A DNA stretch of 44,638 nucleotides from NCBI GenBank assembly GCA_025352045.1, contig JANXUD010000017.1, positions 1-44,638 of the forward strand, written 5' to 3'. The stretch comes from Gammaproteobacteria bacterium (lineage in GTDB: Bacteria > Pseudomonadota > Gammaproteobacteria > Xanthomonadales > Xanthomonadaceae). The notes below the pieces were generated by a model that was not told the DNA's origin, ran no database searches, and saw only the letters and a list, made by a program, of their open reading frames with translations. Position 1 is the first letter of the stretch; the number at the start of each line of letters is the position of its first letter. The translations under genes and the position numbers were made by a program. Shown in pieces: positions 1 through 8,249 of this stretch.

Positions 1-1309
1 CAATTCCGAACTCGCGACCAATCAAGCCATCGCTTTCACGAACCCCTCGCCTATCCCAAGCAAGTACTTGTTTTACTACTTGCTAGGAAAGCGCGCCGCG
101 TTGGCCAAACTTGGCAAGGGCGCAACCCAACTCAACATCAGCCAAGGGGTGATCAAGGAATTCCCCTTTGTACTGGCTCCATCTGCGGAGCAATCGCGCA
201 TCGTAGCGAAGCTCGACGAACTGTTCTCCGACCTCGACGCCGGCGTGGCCTCGCTGCAGCGCGCGCGCGCGAACCTGAAGCGCTATCGCGCCGCGGTGCT
301 CAAGGCAGCGGTGGAAGGCCGCCTCACCGCCGACTGGCGCGCGCAGAACCCGCCCACCGAAGCCGGCGCCGAGCTGCTAGCGCGCCTGCTGCGCGAGCGC
401 CGACTGCGCTGGGAGGAAACGCAGTTGGCGAAATTCGAGGCCAGCGGCAAGGCACCACCGCAGGGCTGGCGTAGCAGGTACATCGAACCCGTGGCGCCCG
501 ACACCAAAGGACTCCCAAGCCTTCCCACAGATTGGTGCTGGGCAAGCACAGATCAGATTTCGGAAATTCAAAGCGGCATCCAAAAGCAACCCATGCGCAG
601 TCCGGGTGCGAATGCCTATCCGTATCTGCGCGTGGCGAACGTCCATCGCAATCGACTTGACTTGAGTCAGATCGAATATTTCGAGCTTTTCGGATCCGAA
701 CTTGACCGACTCAGGCTGCACGCGGGGGACATGCTCGTCGTCGAGGGCAACGGCAGCAGGACAGAGATCGGCCGCAGCGCATTGTGGATGGGAGAGTTGG
801 CCGATTGCGTGCACCAGAACCACATTATCCGGGTCCGCTTTTCGGGTGGCCTGTCTCGTTTCTTCAACGCGTATTGGAATTCCCCTACGGGTCAATCCGC
901 TTTGGGTTCGGTGGCTGCTTCCACGAGCGGCCTGTACACGTTGAGCGTCTCCAAGGTCGGCCGGATTCCGGTTCCGCTTGCCCCAATGTGCGAGCAGGCC
1001 GAGGTGATGCGTTTGGTCGAAGAAGCTTTGTCTTCAGCCCACCGGGCGGATGCCGACGTATCGCGAGCGCTTGTTCGCGCCACATCACTCCGCCAATCCA
1101 TCCTCAAACGCGCCTTCAGTGGCCGCCTCGTGCCACAGGATCCAAACGATGAACCAGCGTCGATCCTGCTCGAGCGCATCCGTCAGGCACGGGCGGCCGA
1201 GTCGGCCAATCCCCGAAAGCCGGCCCGGAAGCCACCCGCATCGCGGCCTGGCTCCAAAAGCGGGGTAGGCACGGCGGCTCGAGGACGGCCCCGCAAGCCG
1301 CAGGTTTAG
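1..1309 (+). CDS. hsdS: Type I restriction-modification specificity subunit HsdS (5' end outside window)
   Basis: HsdS chooses the DNA target of a type I restriction-modification complex and joins two HsdM subunits. The reading frame is open from the first bases of the window, so the first target-recognition domain is mostly missing; an internal TTG at 68 is not the true start. Visible in order are the end of the first recognition domain (NQAIAF, then KYLFYYLL), the central conserved helix starting near EQSRIVAKLDELFSDLD, a complete second recognition domain, and the C-terminal conserved helix (SILKRAFSGRLVPQDP) followed by a basic Pro/Arg/Lys tail. The gene lies upstream of hsdM and is separated from it by an abiE toxin-antitoxin pair, whereas the common order is hsdM then hsdS. 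Assignment is firm; the specificity cannot be read. Confidence 0.93.
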   Translation, partial: NSELATNQAIAFTNPSPIPSKYLFYYLLGKRAALAKLGKGATQLNISQGVIKEFPFVLAPSAEQSRIVAKLDELFSDLDAGVASLQRARANLKRYRAAVLKAAVEGRLTADWRAQNPPTEAGAELLARLLRERRLRWEETQLAKFEASGKAPPQGWRSRYIEPVAPDTKGLPSLPTDWCWASTDQISEIQSGIQKQPMRSPGANAYPYLRVANVHRNRLDLSQIEYFELFGSELDRLRLHAGDMLVVEGNGSRTEIGRSALWMGELADCVHQNHIIRVRFSGGLSRFFNAYWNSPTGQSALGSVAASTSGLYTLSVSKVGRIPVPLAPMCEQAEVMRLVEEALSSAHRADADVSRALVRATSLRQSILKRAFSGRLVPQDPNDEPASILLERIRQARAAESANPRKPARKPPASRPGSKSGVGTAARGRPRKPQV

Positions 1310-1396
1310 GATTCGCCGATTCTGTCCACTGTGGGTGAGCTAATCGGCCAAAATTCAAACCCGGACGTCGTAGCGGTTCAAAAGCGGGCCAGAATT

Positions 1397-1480
1397 CCTC
1401 ATCTGAGGTGAGGATTTTCATATCTATGACGAACTTGCGTAAGTTCATCAACCGGCCTAAACTCCTCACCATGAGTGAGG
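1397..1480 (+). promoter_or_regulatory. Nested inverted repeats, probable AbiEi operator
   Basis: Two dyads share the same centre (between 1438 and 1439). The outer arms GGTGAGGATTTT (1407-1418) and AAACTCCTCACC (1459-1470) match at 11 of 12 positions. The inner arms TGACGAACTT (1427-1436) and AAGTTCATCA (1441-1450) match at 9 of 10. Smaller CCTCA/TGAGG pairs occur at 1397-1408 and 1464-1480. AbiEi antitoxins are known to repress their own promoters by binding inverted repeats, so this is the likely operator. It lies just upstream of the favoured abiEi start at 1471. The role is inferred from position and symmetry. Confidence 0.6.
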
Positions 1481-2265
1481 AAACTCGCCAATCCCTGAAC
1501 CACCTACTGGCTGATTTCCCGCCGGGGTCCCTGCTGCCCACCCGCTGGCTCACCTCGCACGGCTATGCCGACAACCTGCTGCCCAAGTACGTCGCGGGGG
1601 GCTGGCTGGCCTCGGCGGGCTACGGCGTCTATCGGCGCACCGGCGCAGAACCCGGCTGGGACGAAGCCGTGCACGCGCTGCAGCAATTGCTGGGCCTGCC
1701 GCTGCACGTTGGCGGGCTATCGGCGCTGGACTGGGCCGGATTCGCGCATTACCTGCGGCCGGGCCCGAAACCCGTGCTGCTGTTCGGACCTCGCCGCCCG
1801 CCGCGATGGGCCGCGACGGTGGTGCCGCGGTATCCACTGCAATGGCGCTCCGATCGATTGTTCGTCTTCGAAAGCGGTGCATCGGCGAAGGAACGCTGCC
1901 TGGTCGAGGTACGCCCCGATCGCGCGCGCCACGCCTTGCGCTTTGCCAGTGAAGAACGCGCCTTCCTCGAGTTGCTCGATGAATCGCCCCAGCGCGCCAG
2001 CGTGTACGAGGCCGATGCCATCCTGGCGGGCCTGGTGCGACTGCGGCCGGCGCGACTGCAGTTGCTGCTGGGCTGCTGCACAAGCTTCAAGGTCAAGCGC
2101 CTGTTCCTGGCCCTGGCGCATCGCCACCAGCATCCGTGGCTGAAGCACCTCGACCTCGACGTCGTCGATCTGGGCAAGGGCAAGCGCGTCTTGCTGCCTG
2201 GCGGCAAACTCGACGCACGATTCCAGATTACCTTGCCGGCCGACCTTGATGCCGAGTTTCGATAA
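1471..2265 (+). CDS. abiEi: AbiEi family antitoxin / transcriptional repressor
   Basis: This is the antitoxin of a type IV toxin-antitoxin (AbiE) pair; such proteins counteract the AbiEii nucleotidyltransferase and repress the operon. The N-terminal region (about residues 10-50, including LLPTRWLTSHGY and VAGGWLASAGYGVYRR) looks like the winged-helix domain of AbiEi_3-type proteins, followed by the antitoxin domain. I prefer ATG 1471 (264 aa), which begins where the conserved domain begins and leaves the palindromic operator upstream. In-frame ATG 1426 and GTG 1408 are alternatives; 1426 has a better Shine-Dalgarno-like stretch (GAGGTGAGG) but would place the operator inside the gene. The 3' end overlaps abiEii by 17 bp, the usual coupled arrangement. 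Confidence 0.85.
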   Translation: MSEETRQSLNHLLADFPPGSLLPTRWLTSHGYADNLLPKYVAGGWLASAGYGVYRRTGAEPGWDEAVHALQQLLGLPLHVGGLSALDWAGFAHYLRPGPKPVLLFGPRRPPRWAATVVPRYPLQWRSDRLFVFESGASAKERCLVEVRPDRARHALRFASEERAFLELLDESPQRASVYEADAILAGLVRLRPARLQLLLGCCTSFKVKRLFLALAHRHQHPWLKHLDLDVVDLGKGKRVLLPGGKLDARFQITLPADLDAEFR

Positions 2266-3186
2266 CCAGTACGCGCAGCAGTTGTCGCTGCTCGCCGACG
2301 TGCTGCCGCACGTGGCCGCCGAGCGTGATTTAGCCTTGAAGGGCGGCACGGCGATCAACCTGTTCTATCGCGATCTGCCGCGCTTGTCCGTGGATATCGA
2401 CCTGGCCTGGCTGCCGATGGGAAAGCGTGCCGAAGCCCTGGCCGGGATCGCCGCCGCGCTTGACCGCATCGCCATCACGATCCGCGGTGCATTGGATTGC
2501 CAGGTGCGTCCAAAGACCACCGCCGACGGCGTGCCGACTGGCCTGGCGATCCTGCGACGCGGCGTTCCGATCAAGATCGACGTGACGCCGGTATTGCGCG
2601 GCTCGGTGTTCCCTGCCGAGCTGCGCTCGCTGCAACCGGCCGCCGCCGAACGCTTCGGCCTGCTCGAAGTGCCGTGCCTGGGTTTTGCCGATCTATACGC
2701 CGGCAAGCTGGTCGCGGCCCTGGACCGCCAACATCCACGCGATCTGTTCGACGTGATGCACCTGCTCGCGGCCGAAGGCATCACCGACGCGCTGTGGTCG
2801 GCGTTCGTCGTCTACCTGGTGGCTGCCAACCGACCGATCGCCGAGATGATCGAGCCGCACCGGTTGCCACTCGGCCAGGACTTCGTTGACGAGTTCGCCG
2901 GCATGACCGAGGAAACTGTTGACGTCGCCATGCTGGAGCAGGCGCGCGAAGCCCTGATCGCCGCAGTGCAGGAGCGACTCGACCCGAGGATGCGATCATT
3001 TCTCCTATCGGTCGAGCGCGAGTCGCCAGAATGGGCCTTGCTCGACGTGCCGCACACGTCCCTGACCTGCCGGCCATCCGCTGGAAATTCATCAATCTCG
3101 CCCGACGTTCAACCGCCAAGCGCGACGCCGACTACCGCCAACTCGTTGATGCGCTCGACCGCATCAGCCGCAAGGAAAACCCATGA
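2249..3186 (+). pseudogene. abiEii: AbiEii family nucleotidyltransferase toxin, frameshifted near its 3' end
   Basis: This is the toxin partner of AbiEi, a nucleotidyltransferase-fold protein. Motifs visible from ATG 2249 are KGGTAINLF (about 31-39), SVDID with two acidic residues (49, 51), a third acidic site in IKIDV (111) and the later YAGKL...HPRDLFDV region (about 150-169). The frame is sound to about residue 269 (near 3053-3057). From there the family's C-terminal sequence (VPDLPAIRWKFINLARRS) continues in the -1 frame to a TGA at 3184-3186 that would overlap the hsdM ATG as ATGA. As read, translation stays in the wrong frame to 3397, inside hsdM. One base is therefore missing around 3053-3058 compared with an intact gene of about 312 aa. 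It may be a real mutation or a consensus error; the catalytic core is intact. Confidence 0.82.
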
Positions 3187-4688
3187 ACGCCAGCCTCAGC
3201 CAGCGCATCGTCAACAAGGCCTGGAGCTTCGCCCATGTGCTGCGCGACGACGGCCTGAGCTACATGGCCTATACCGAGCAGATCAGCTTCCTGCTGTTTT
3301 TGAAGATGGCGCACGAACGCACCAAACCCCCGTACAACGAAAAGCCGATCGTGCCGGTGAGCCTGGGCTGGGGCTCGCTGCTCAAGCTCGATGGTGAGGA
3401 TCTGGAAAGCCACTACCGGCACATCCTCGACGAGCTCAGCAAGAAGACCGGCATGCTCGGAGAGGTCTTCCGCAAGGCGCGCCCCGACATCCAGAACCCG
3501 GCCACGCTCAAGCGCCTGATCGTCGACCTGATCGAGCCGGAGCCCTGGCTATCGCTGGATGCCGACATCAAGGGCGACATCTACGAAGGCCTGCTGTCGC
3601 GCTCGGCCGAGGAATCGCCCAAGGGCGCCGGCCAGTACTTCACGCCGCGCGCGCTGATCAAGGCGATCGTCGAAGCGATGCAGCCGCAACCGGATGACAC
3701 CGTGTGCGACCCGGCCTGCGGCACCGGCGGTTTTCTGCTCGCCGCGCATGCATACGTCGTCGGCAAGCATGGCAAGACGCTCGATCCCGAGCAGAAGAAG
3801 CACCTGCGCACCGGCCTGGTGCACGGGCAGGAACTGGTGCCTGGCACCGGCCGCCTTGCGGTGATGAACCTGATGCTGCACGGGATCAACGCCGACCCCT
3901 GCCCGATCCGTTCCGGCCTGGACAGCCTGGCCAGCGAGCCGCGCGAAAAGTACAGCATGGTGCTGACCAATCCGCCCTTCGGGAAGAAGAGCAGCATCAG
4001 CATCGTCAACGAGGAAGGCGACCTGGAGAAGGAGGACCACGCCTACGAGCGGCCCGACTTCTGGGTCACCACCAAGAACAAGCAGCTGAACTTCATGCAG
4101 CACATCAAGTCGCTGTTGAAGGCGCACGGTCGCGCCGCCGTGGTGATTCCAGACAACGTGCTGTTCGAGGGCGGCGCCGGCGAAACCATCCGCCGCAATC
4201 TGCTGCGTCAGTTCGATGTGCACACGCTGCTGCGCCTGCCGACCGGCATCTTCTACGCGCAGGGCGTGAAAGCGAACGTGTTGTTCATGGATGCCAAACC
4301 GGCGCAGGAAGCGCCGTGGACCAAATCCATGTGGGTCTACGACCTGCGCACCAACCAGCACTTCACGCTCAAGACCAATCCGCTCAGGCGCGAGCACCTG
4401 GACGAGTTCATCGCCAGCTACCGTCCGGGCAAGCGCCACCTGCGCAAGCCCACGTGGTCGGAAGGAACTCCCGACGGCCGTTGGCAATCCTTTGACTACG
4501 CGGAACTGGTCAAGCGCGACAAAGCCAACCTCGACATCTTCTGGCTGCGCGACAAGAGCCTGGAGGATTCCGACAACCTGCCCGAGCCGGACATCCTGGC
4601 GCAGGAAATCCTCGATGACCTGCAGTCAGCCATGCAACAGTTCGCCGCGGTGGCGGCGGAACTGTCGTCGCCATCAAAGGACAACTAG
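3183..4688 (+). CDS. hsdM: Type I restriction-modification DNA methyltransferase subunit HsdM
   Basis: HsdM is the N6-adenine methyltransferase subunit of a type I complex; with HsdS it modifies the target DNA using S-adenosylmethionine. The 501-residue protein has the N-terminal HsdM helical domain (about 1-140), the GQYFTPR motif (150-156), the SAM-binding motif I DPACGTGGF (176-184) and the catalytic motif NPPFG (262-266), as in gamma-class N6-adenine methylases. Length is normal for the family. The ATG would overlap the intact toxin stop as ATGA, implying translational coupling with the toxin-antitoxin pair. hsdR is not present here; it may lie to the left of hsdS, or the system may act only as a methylase. 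Confidence 0.95.
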   Translation: MNASLSQRIVNKAWSFAHVLRDDGLSYMAYTEQISFLLFLKMAHERTKPPYNEKPIVPVSLGWGSLLKLDGEDLESHYRHILDELSKKTGMLGEVFRKARPDIQNPATLKRLIVDLIEPEPWLSLDADIKGDIYEGLLSRSAEESPKGAGQYFTPRALIKAIVEAMQPQPDDTVCDPACGTGGFLLAAHAYVVGKHGKTLDPEQKKHLRTGLVHGQELVPGTGRLAVMNLMLHGINADPCPIRSGLDSLASEPREKYSMVLTNPPFGKKSSISIVNEEGDLEKEDHAYERPDFWVTTKNKQLNFMQHIKSLLKAHGRAAVVIPDNVLFEGGAGETIRRNLLRQFDVHTLLRLPTGIFYAQGVKANVLFMDAKPAQEAPWTKSMWVYDLRTNQHFTLKTNPLRREHLDEFIASYRPGKRHLRKPTWSEGTPDGRWQSFDYAELVKRDKANLDIFWLRDKSLEDSDNLPEPDILAQEILDDLQSAMQQFAAVAAELSSPSKDN

Positions 4689-4693
4689 CCCGA

Positions 4694-5269
4694 ATGCCCA
4701 TCGTGCTGCGCTGCACCGCCAAACTACTGAAGCGCCTGCGCCAGCCGGCGAAACCGCCGGAGCCGCCGCCGTCGGCCAATCCGCTTGGCGAGTGGTACGC
4801 CGACGTTGATTTCATCGACCGCGAACCGTTCGTGGTCATGCTCAACGCCGCCACGGGCGCCGGAATGGTGTTGCCCGGGCGCGCCCAGGATCTGCGCCAA
4901 CTGCACCTGTCGGCCGGCCAGCAGTTTTTCAAGCTGCTCAGCCACTACGGATTCGACCTCGATCAACCGCGCGTGACCGCCGAGCTGTTGGCATGGGGCG
5001 AACCACCCATCTACGCCAAGACGCGGGACCGAAGCCTGCTTGGCAGCTTGCGCCGGGTGAAGGAGGATTCCTGGATCCACTTCGCCTATCAGAACCGCTC
5101 GCTGCCGGAAGCAGCCGCGCGCCAATGGGTCAGTCTGTTCAGCCATCCCTCACTGCCGGTCCATCCGCGGATTCGCTCCAAGACCCATCAGCCGATCGAC
5201 CTGGTACGCGCCTGCCTGCTGCCAGCAGCAGAGATCGTCGAGCTGTCTGCGCGTCGCGGAAAGCATTGA
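4694..5269 (+). CDS. DUF6933-like protein of unknown function
   Basis: A 191-residue soluble protein that starts 5 bp after the hsdM stop, with a Shine-Dalgarno-like AAAGGACA at the end of hsdM, so it is probably the last gene of the island operon. The N-terminus ([12 protein letters not shown], then LGEWYADV) and the following region about a catalytic-looking but unassigned core resemble, from memory, the DUF6933 family of short bacterial proteins that often start with an RCT-KLL motif. There is no signal peptide or membrane segment. A role in the restriction island is only suggested by position. I see no sign of damage. Confidence 0.7.
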   Translation: MPIVLRCTAKLLKRLRQPAKPPEPPPSANPLGEWYADVDFIDREPFVVMLNAATGAGMVLPGRAQDLRQLHLSAGQQFFKLLSHYGFDLDQPRVTAELLAWGEPPIYAKTRDRSLLGSLRRVKEDSWIHFAYQNRSLPEAAARQWVSLFSHPSLPVHPRIRSKTHQPIDLVRACLLPAAEIVELSARRGKH

Positions 5270-5306
5270 CTGCAAGCGCCTTCATTCCTCCATCGCGGGA
5301 AAGCGA

Positions 5307-5312
5307 TATAAT
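5307..5312 (+). promoter_or_regulatory. Likely -10 element of the ahcY promoter
   Basis: A perfect TATAAT lies about 25-30 bp before the start of the riboswitch fold. No strong -35 box is seen at the standard distance; TTCCTC at 5285-5290 is the nearest candidate with a 16-bp spacer. Confidence 0.6.
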
Positions 5313-5337
5313 CCGGGCTGGCCCGCCAAGGGCCACC

Positions 5338-5423
5338 CCGCCGAGGGGCGCTGCAACCCCGACCCGCGCAACGCGGTCCAGGGACCAGGCTCGGCCCAGG
5401 GTCAAGATCCAACCGCGCCCGTT
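5338..5423 (+). promoter_or_regulatory. S-adenosylhomocysteine (SAH) riboswitch
   Basis: The leader of ahcY carries the conserved blocks of the SAH riboswitch: CCGAGGGGCGCTGCAA (5341-5356), CCAGGCTCGG (5385-5394) and AACCGCGCCCG (5411-5421). Pairings can be drawn by hand: CCGAG (5341-5345) with CTCGG (5390-5394), GGGCGC (5346-5351) with GCGCCC (5415-5420), and a hairpin CCGCG/CGCGG (5364-5368/5372-5376). This class binds SAH and turns on genes that remove it, which fits the ahcY gene about 65 bp downstream. The rest of the leader (5424-5475) probably holds the expression platform. Confidence 0.93.
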
Positions 5424-5487
5424 AACGAGGTCCCTCTCGCGGCCACAGCCGCTTCCCCCGGGTCCTCCTGATAACGGAGCTTCAAAC

Positions 5488-6942
5488 ATGAACGCTGTCA
5501 CCAACCTGGCCTCCCCGGCCAACTACAAGATCGCCGACCTCGCCCTGGCCGACTGGGGCCGCAAGGAAATCGACATCGCCGAGCAGGAAATGCCGGGCCT
5601 GATGTCCATCCGCAAGAAGTACGCCGGCGCCCAGCCGCTCAAGGGCGTGCGCGTCACCGGCTCGCTGCACATGACCATCCAGACGGCCGTGCTGATCGAG
5701 ACGCTCAAGGACATCGGCGCCGACGTGCGCTGGGCCTCCTGCAACATCTTCTCCACCCAGGACCACGCCGCCGCGGCCATCGCCGCCACCGGCACCCCGG
5801 TATTCGCCTGGAAGGGCGAGTCGCTGGAGGAGTACTGGGACTGCACGCTGGACGCGGTCACCTTTCCGGGCGCGAATGGATCACTGCTGGGCCCCGAGCT
5901 GGTCGTCGACGACGGCGGCGACGTCACCCTGCTGATCCACAAGGGTTACGAACTCGAGAAGGGCAGCGACTGGGTCAACGGACCGGCGTCCTCGCACGAG
6001 GAGCAGATCATCAAGAACCTGCTCAAGCGCGTCGCCAAGGAGCGCCCGGGCTTCTGGACCACCGTGGTCAAGGACTGGAAGGGCGTGTCCGAGGAAACCA
6101 CCACTGGCGTGCACCGCCTGTACCAGATGCTGGAGGCCGGCAAGCTGCTGGTGCCGGCGATCAACGTCAACGATTCCGTCACCAAGTCCAAGTTCGACAA
6201 CCTGTATGGCTGCCGCGAGTCGCTGGCCGACGGCCTGAAGCGCGCGATGGACGTGATGCTGGCCGGCAAGTACGCGGTGGTCTGTGGCTACGGCGACGTC
6301 GGCAAGGGCAGCGCGCATTCGCTGCGGGCCTACGGCGCCCGCGTCGTGGTCACCGAGATCGACCCGATCAATGCGCTGCAGGCGGCGATGGAAGGCTTCG
6401 AGGTCAACACGGTCGAGAGCACCCTGGGCCGCGGCGACATCTACGTCACCACCACCGGCAACAAGGATGTGCTGACGCTCGAGCACATGTCGGCGATGAA
6501 GGACCAGGCGATCGTCTGCAACATCGGCCACTTCGACAACGAAATCCAGGTCGACAAGCTCAACGACAGCGGCGCGGTGAAGCTCAACATCAAGCCGCAG
6601 GTGGACAAGTACACGTTCGCTGGCGTTGGTGGGAAGCCGGGCAACGCCATCTTCCTGCTGGCCGAAGGCCGCCTGGTGAACCTGGGCTGCGCGACCGGCC
6701 ATCCGTCGTTCGTCATGTCCAACTCGTTCTCGAACCAGACGCTCGCCCAGATCGACCTGTGGGCCAACAAGGACACGTACGAGAAGAAGGTCTACATCCT
6801 GCCGAAGAAGCTCGACGAGGAAGTCGCGCGCCTGCACCTGGAAAAGATCGGCGTGAAGCTCACGACGCTGACCGACGACCAGGCCGCCTACCTGGGCGTG
6901 TCCAAGGACGGCCCGTACAAGCCGGACCACTACCGCTACTAA
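5488..6942 (+). CDS. ahcY: Adenosylhomocysteinase (S-adenosyl-L-homocysteine hydrolase)
   Basis: AhcY hydrolyses S-adenosylhomocysteine to adenosine and homocysteine in the cytoplasm, relieving product inhibition of methyltransferases and feeding methionine synthesis. The 484-residue protein shows the substrate-domain sequence near [15 protein letters not shown], the NAD-binding glycine motif [10 protein letters not shown] (about 264-273), GHFDNEI, and the C-terminal KPDHYRY whose lysine and tyrosine reach into the NAD site of the partner subunit. I chose ATG 5488, with GGAG 7 bp upstream; a longer open frame from 4993 runs through the riboswitch and is not coding. It is regulated by the SAH riboswitch and closed by the terminator at 7041-7070. 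No damage is seen. Confidence 0.97.
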   Translation: MNAVTNLASPANYKIADLALADWGRKEIDIAEQEMPGLMSIRKKYAGAQPLKGVRVTGSLHMTIQTAVLIETLKDIGADVRWASCNIFSTQDHAAAAIAATGTPVFAWKGESLEEYWDCTLDAVTFPGANGSLLGPELVVDDGGDVTLLIHKGYELEKGSDWVNGPASSHEEQIIKNLLKRVAKERPGFWTTVVKDWKGVSEETTTGVHRLYQMLEAGKLLVPAINVNDSVTKSKFDNLYGCRESLADGLKRAMDVMLAGKYAVVCGYGDVGKGSAHSLRAYGARVVVTEIDPINALQAAMEGFEVNTVESTLGRGDIYVTTTGNKDVLTLEHMSAMKDQAIVCNIGHFDNEIQVDKLNDSGAVKLNIKPQVDKYTFAGVGGKPGNAIFLLAEGRLVNLGCATGHPSFVMSNSFSNQTLAQIDLWANKDTYEKKVYILPKKLDEEVARLHLEKIGVKLTTLTDDQAAYLGVSKDGPYKPDHYRY

Positions 6943-6953
6943 TCGATACCAAT

Positions 6954-6999
6954 CGGGGCCGGTTCTTTCACGTCCCTGAACGGGGCCGGTTCCTTCACG
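6954..6999 (+). repeat. Short direct repeat after ahcY
   Basis: CGGGGCCGGTTCTTTCACG (6954-6972) recurs as CGGGGCCGGTTCCTTCACG (6981-6999) with one mismatch and a 27-bp period. It lies between the ahcY stop and the terminator. Its role is unknown. Confidence 0.6.
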
Positions 7000-7040
7000 G
7001 GGCCCGGCCCCTCGGCAAGCCGGCCACTGAGATGGCAAGC

Positions 7041-7070
7041 GAAGCCCGCGGAGCGATCCGCGGGCTTCTT
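7041..7070 (+). terminator. Rho-independent terminator after ahcY
   Basis: A perfect 12-bp stem, GAAGCCCGCGGA (7041-7052) with TCCGCGGGCTTC (7057-7068), closes on the GCGA tetraloop and is followed by TT. The T-run is short, but the stem is very strong and no other ahcY terminator is visible. Confidence 0.75.
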
Positions 7071-7138
7071 GCTGTCAGCCCGCCGCAGCTTCGCCGCCAC
7101 GATCCGCCGGCGGATGCGGTCCGTCCAGCGCGATCGCG

Positions 7139-7554
7139 CCGTCTCCATCAAGGACTTGAGGTTGGAGATGACCTTGGGCCATCCACCGGACACCGCCTCG
7201 ATCAATTTCGACGGCGTGCAGCCGATCGAGTGGGTGATGGTGAGCTTGACCGCCGTCCCGCTGGGCTACAGCGCCATCGTGCAGGTCGAGTCGCGCTCGG
7301 CGCTGAGCTCGGCGTGTACTGGTGCCCCAGCGGATCACCAGGCATCGTGGCGGTTCGGCTTCCAGGATCTCGCCGCTGTCGTACAGCGTGCCGTCGCCGA
7401 CCACCAGTCTCCAGCGCGAACCCGCCTGGAAGTCGCACTCGCAGTTCATCCCGAACCAGTATGGCCGGATGAACTCCGGATCGGTCAGCGCGGACCACAG
7501 TTTCTCCGGCGTGGTGCGAATGTCGCTCACGTGCATGTAGGTCGATCTATCCAT
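7139..7554 (-). pseudogene. Decayed SRPBCC (AHSA1-type) domain protein
   Basis: SRPBCC/AHSA1 proteins form a helix-grip fold with a hydrophobic pocket. On the minus strand the family sequence starts well (ALTDPEFIRPYWFG, then DSGEILEAEPP and CLVIRWG) and runs to about 7318. It then continues in another frame (ERDSTCTMAL, PSGTAVKLTITHSIG, SGGWPKVISNLKSLMET) to about 7139. That second frame carries an in-frame TAG at 7266-7268, between CTMAL and PSGTAV. A frameshift plus a nonsense codon points to true decay more than to a sequencing slip. ATG 7554 overlaps the stop of an equally decayed upstream partner. Confidence 0.75.
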
Positions 7555-7660
7555 CGGCCTTCTCCAGTCGTCGCTTCAGATTGGCCAGCACCTTGATGCG
7601 CGGTTTCTCGAGCTTGGCGGCCGGCCTGTAACCACGGCCCGCGGAATTCGGCGTAGGCTT
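7547..7660 (-). pseudogene. C-terminal remnant of an upstream partner gene of the SRPBCC protein
   Basis: On the minus strand a frame ending in TAG at 7547-7549 reads KPTPNSAGRGYRPAAKLEKP and continues RIKVLANLKRRLEKADG. Its composition looks like a real protein end, and its stop overlaps the SRPBCC start. No start or N-terminal domain is found upstream; the frame dissolves near 7660, next to the divergent gene at 7684. Such SRPBCC genes often follow a small regulator (ArsR type) or a short partner gene, but the family cannot be named from this fragment. Confidence 0.45.
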
Positions 7661-7683
7661 CGGCCCTTCCCTTCCTTCCCAGG

Positions 7684-8115
7684 ATGCGCCCGATGGCCGC
7701 CACTGCCCGCCCCGCCAAAAAGCGCGCCAAGCGCGCCTCCGCGCCCCGGACCACCATCCAGGCCCTGGCCACGGCCAAGCCGGTCCCGAAGGAAAAAACC
7801 TCCGCCGCCAAGGGCGCGAAAGGAAAGGACTCGAAGGCCACGCGCGTGAAGGCGCCAGGCTCCAGGCCCGCTGCCACCACGCCAGCCCCGACCCAGCCCG
7901 CGTCTCCCAAGCGCGTCCGCGGCGAATTCACCATGCCCGAGGCCGACTACGAACGCATCGTCGCGCTCAAGGCCACCGCCCGACGCGTTGGCCTGAAGGT
8001 CAAGAAGAACGAATTGCTGCGCCTGGGCCTGCAGGCCCTGCAAGGCTTGCACGAGGATGAACTGCGCAGCGCGGTGCTGGCGTTGCGGGCGCCGCCGCCC
8101 AACATCGCCCGCTGA
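7684..8115 (+). CDS. Conserved hypothetical, Lys/Ala/Pro-rich N-terminus with a small helical C-terminal domain
   Basis: A 143-residue protein in two parts. Residues 1-78 are low-complexity and basic (many Lys, Ala, Pro, Thr), resembling a disordered nucleic-acid-binding tail. Residues about 79-143 are regular, with FTMPEADYERIVALKATA followed by KKNELLRLGLQALQGL, a pattern that could be a ribbon-helix-helix-like fold (a short strand, then two helices with KKSELLR-type spacing). I do not recognise the family firmly. The start may be ATG 7684 (AGG directly upstream) or ATG 7696. It stands alone between decayed genes and is followed by a good terminator. Function unknown. Confidence 0.75.
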   Translation: MRPMAATARPAKKRAKRASAPRTTIQALATAKPVPKEKTSAAKGAKGKDSKATRVKAPGSRPAATTPAPTQPASPKRVRGEFTMPEADYERIVALKATARRVGLKVKKNELLRLGLQALQGLHEDELRSAVLALRAPPPNIAR

Positions 8116-8185
8116 GCACTGCGCCGCGCGCAAGCCGGAACACGACCGGGACAATTTCCCACAGGCCGTGGCCTGGCAAGGAATC

Positions 8186-8209
8186 GGGCGCCTCGCGGCG
8201 CCCGTTTTT
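8186..8209 (+). terminator. Rho-independent terminator after the 7684 gene
   Basis: Stem GGGCGCC (8186-8192) with GGCGCCC (8197-8203), loop TCGC, followed by GTTTTTC. This is a classical intrinsic terminator. Confidence 0.88.
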
Positions 8210-8249
8210 CGTTTAGCCTAGCTGCTGGCTCGCCTGGGGAGATCGGCCC

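Noticed and set aside
1-5269. A complete type I restriction system
   Set aside because: No helicase/nuclease HsdR sequence is present in the window; only hsdS (partial) and hsdM are seen.
4993-5487. Upstream open extension of the ahcY frame
   Set aside because: It runs through the DUF6933-like gene and the SAH riboswitch; the family start and a good ribosome site are at 5488.
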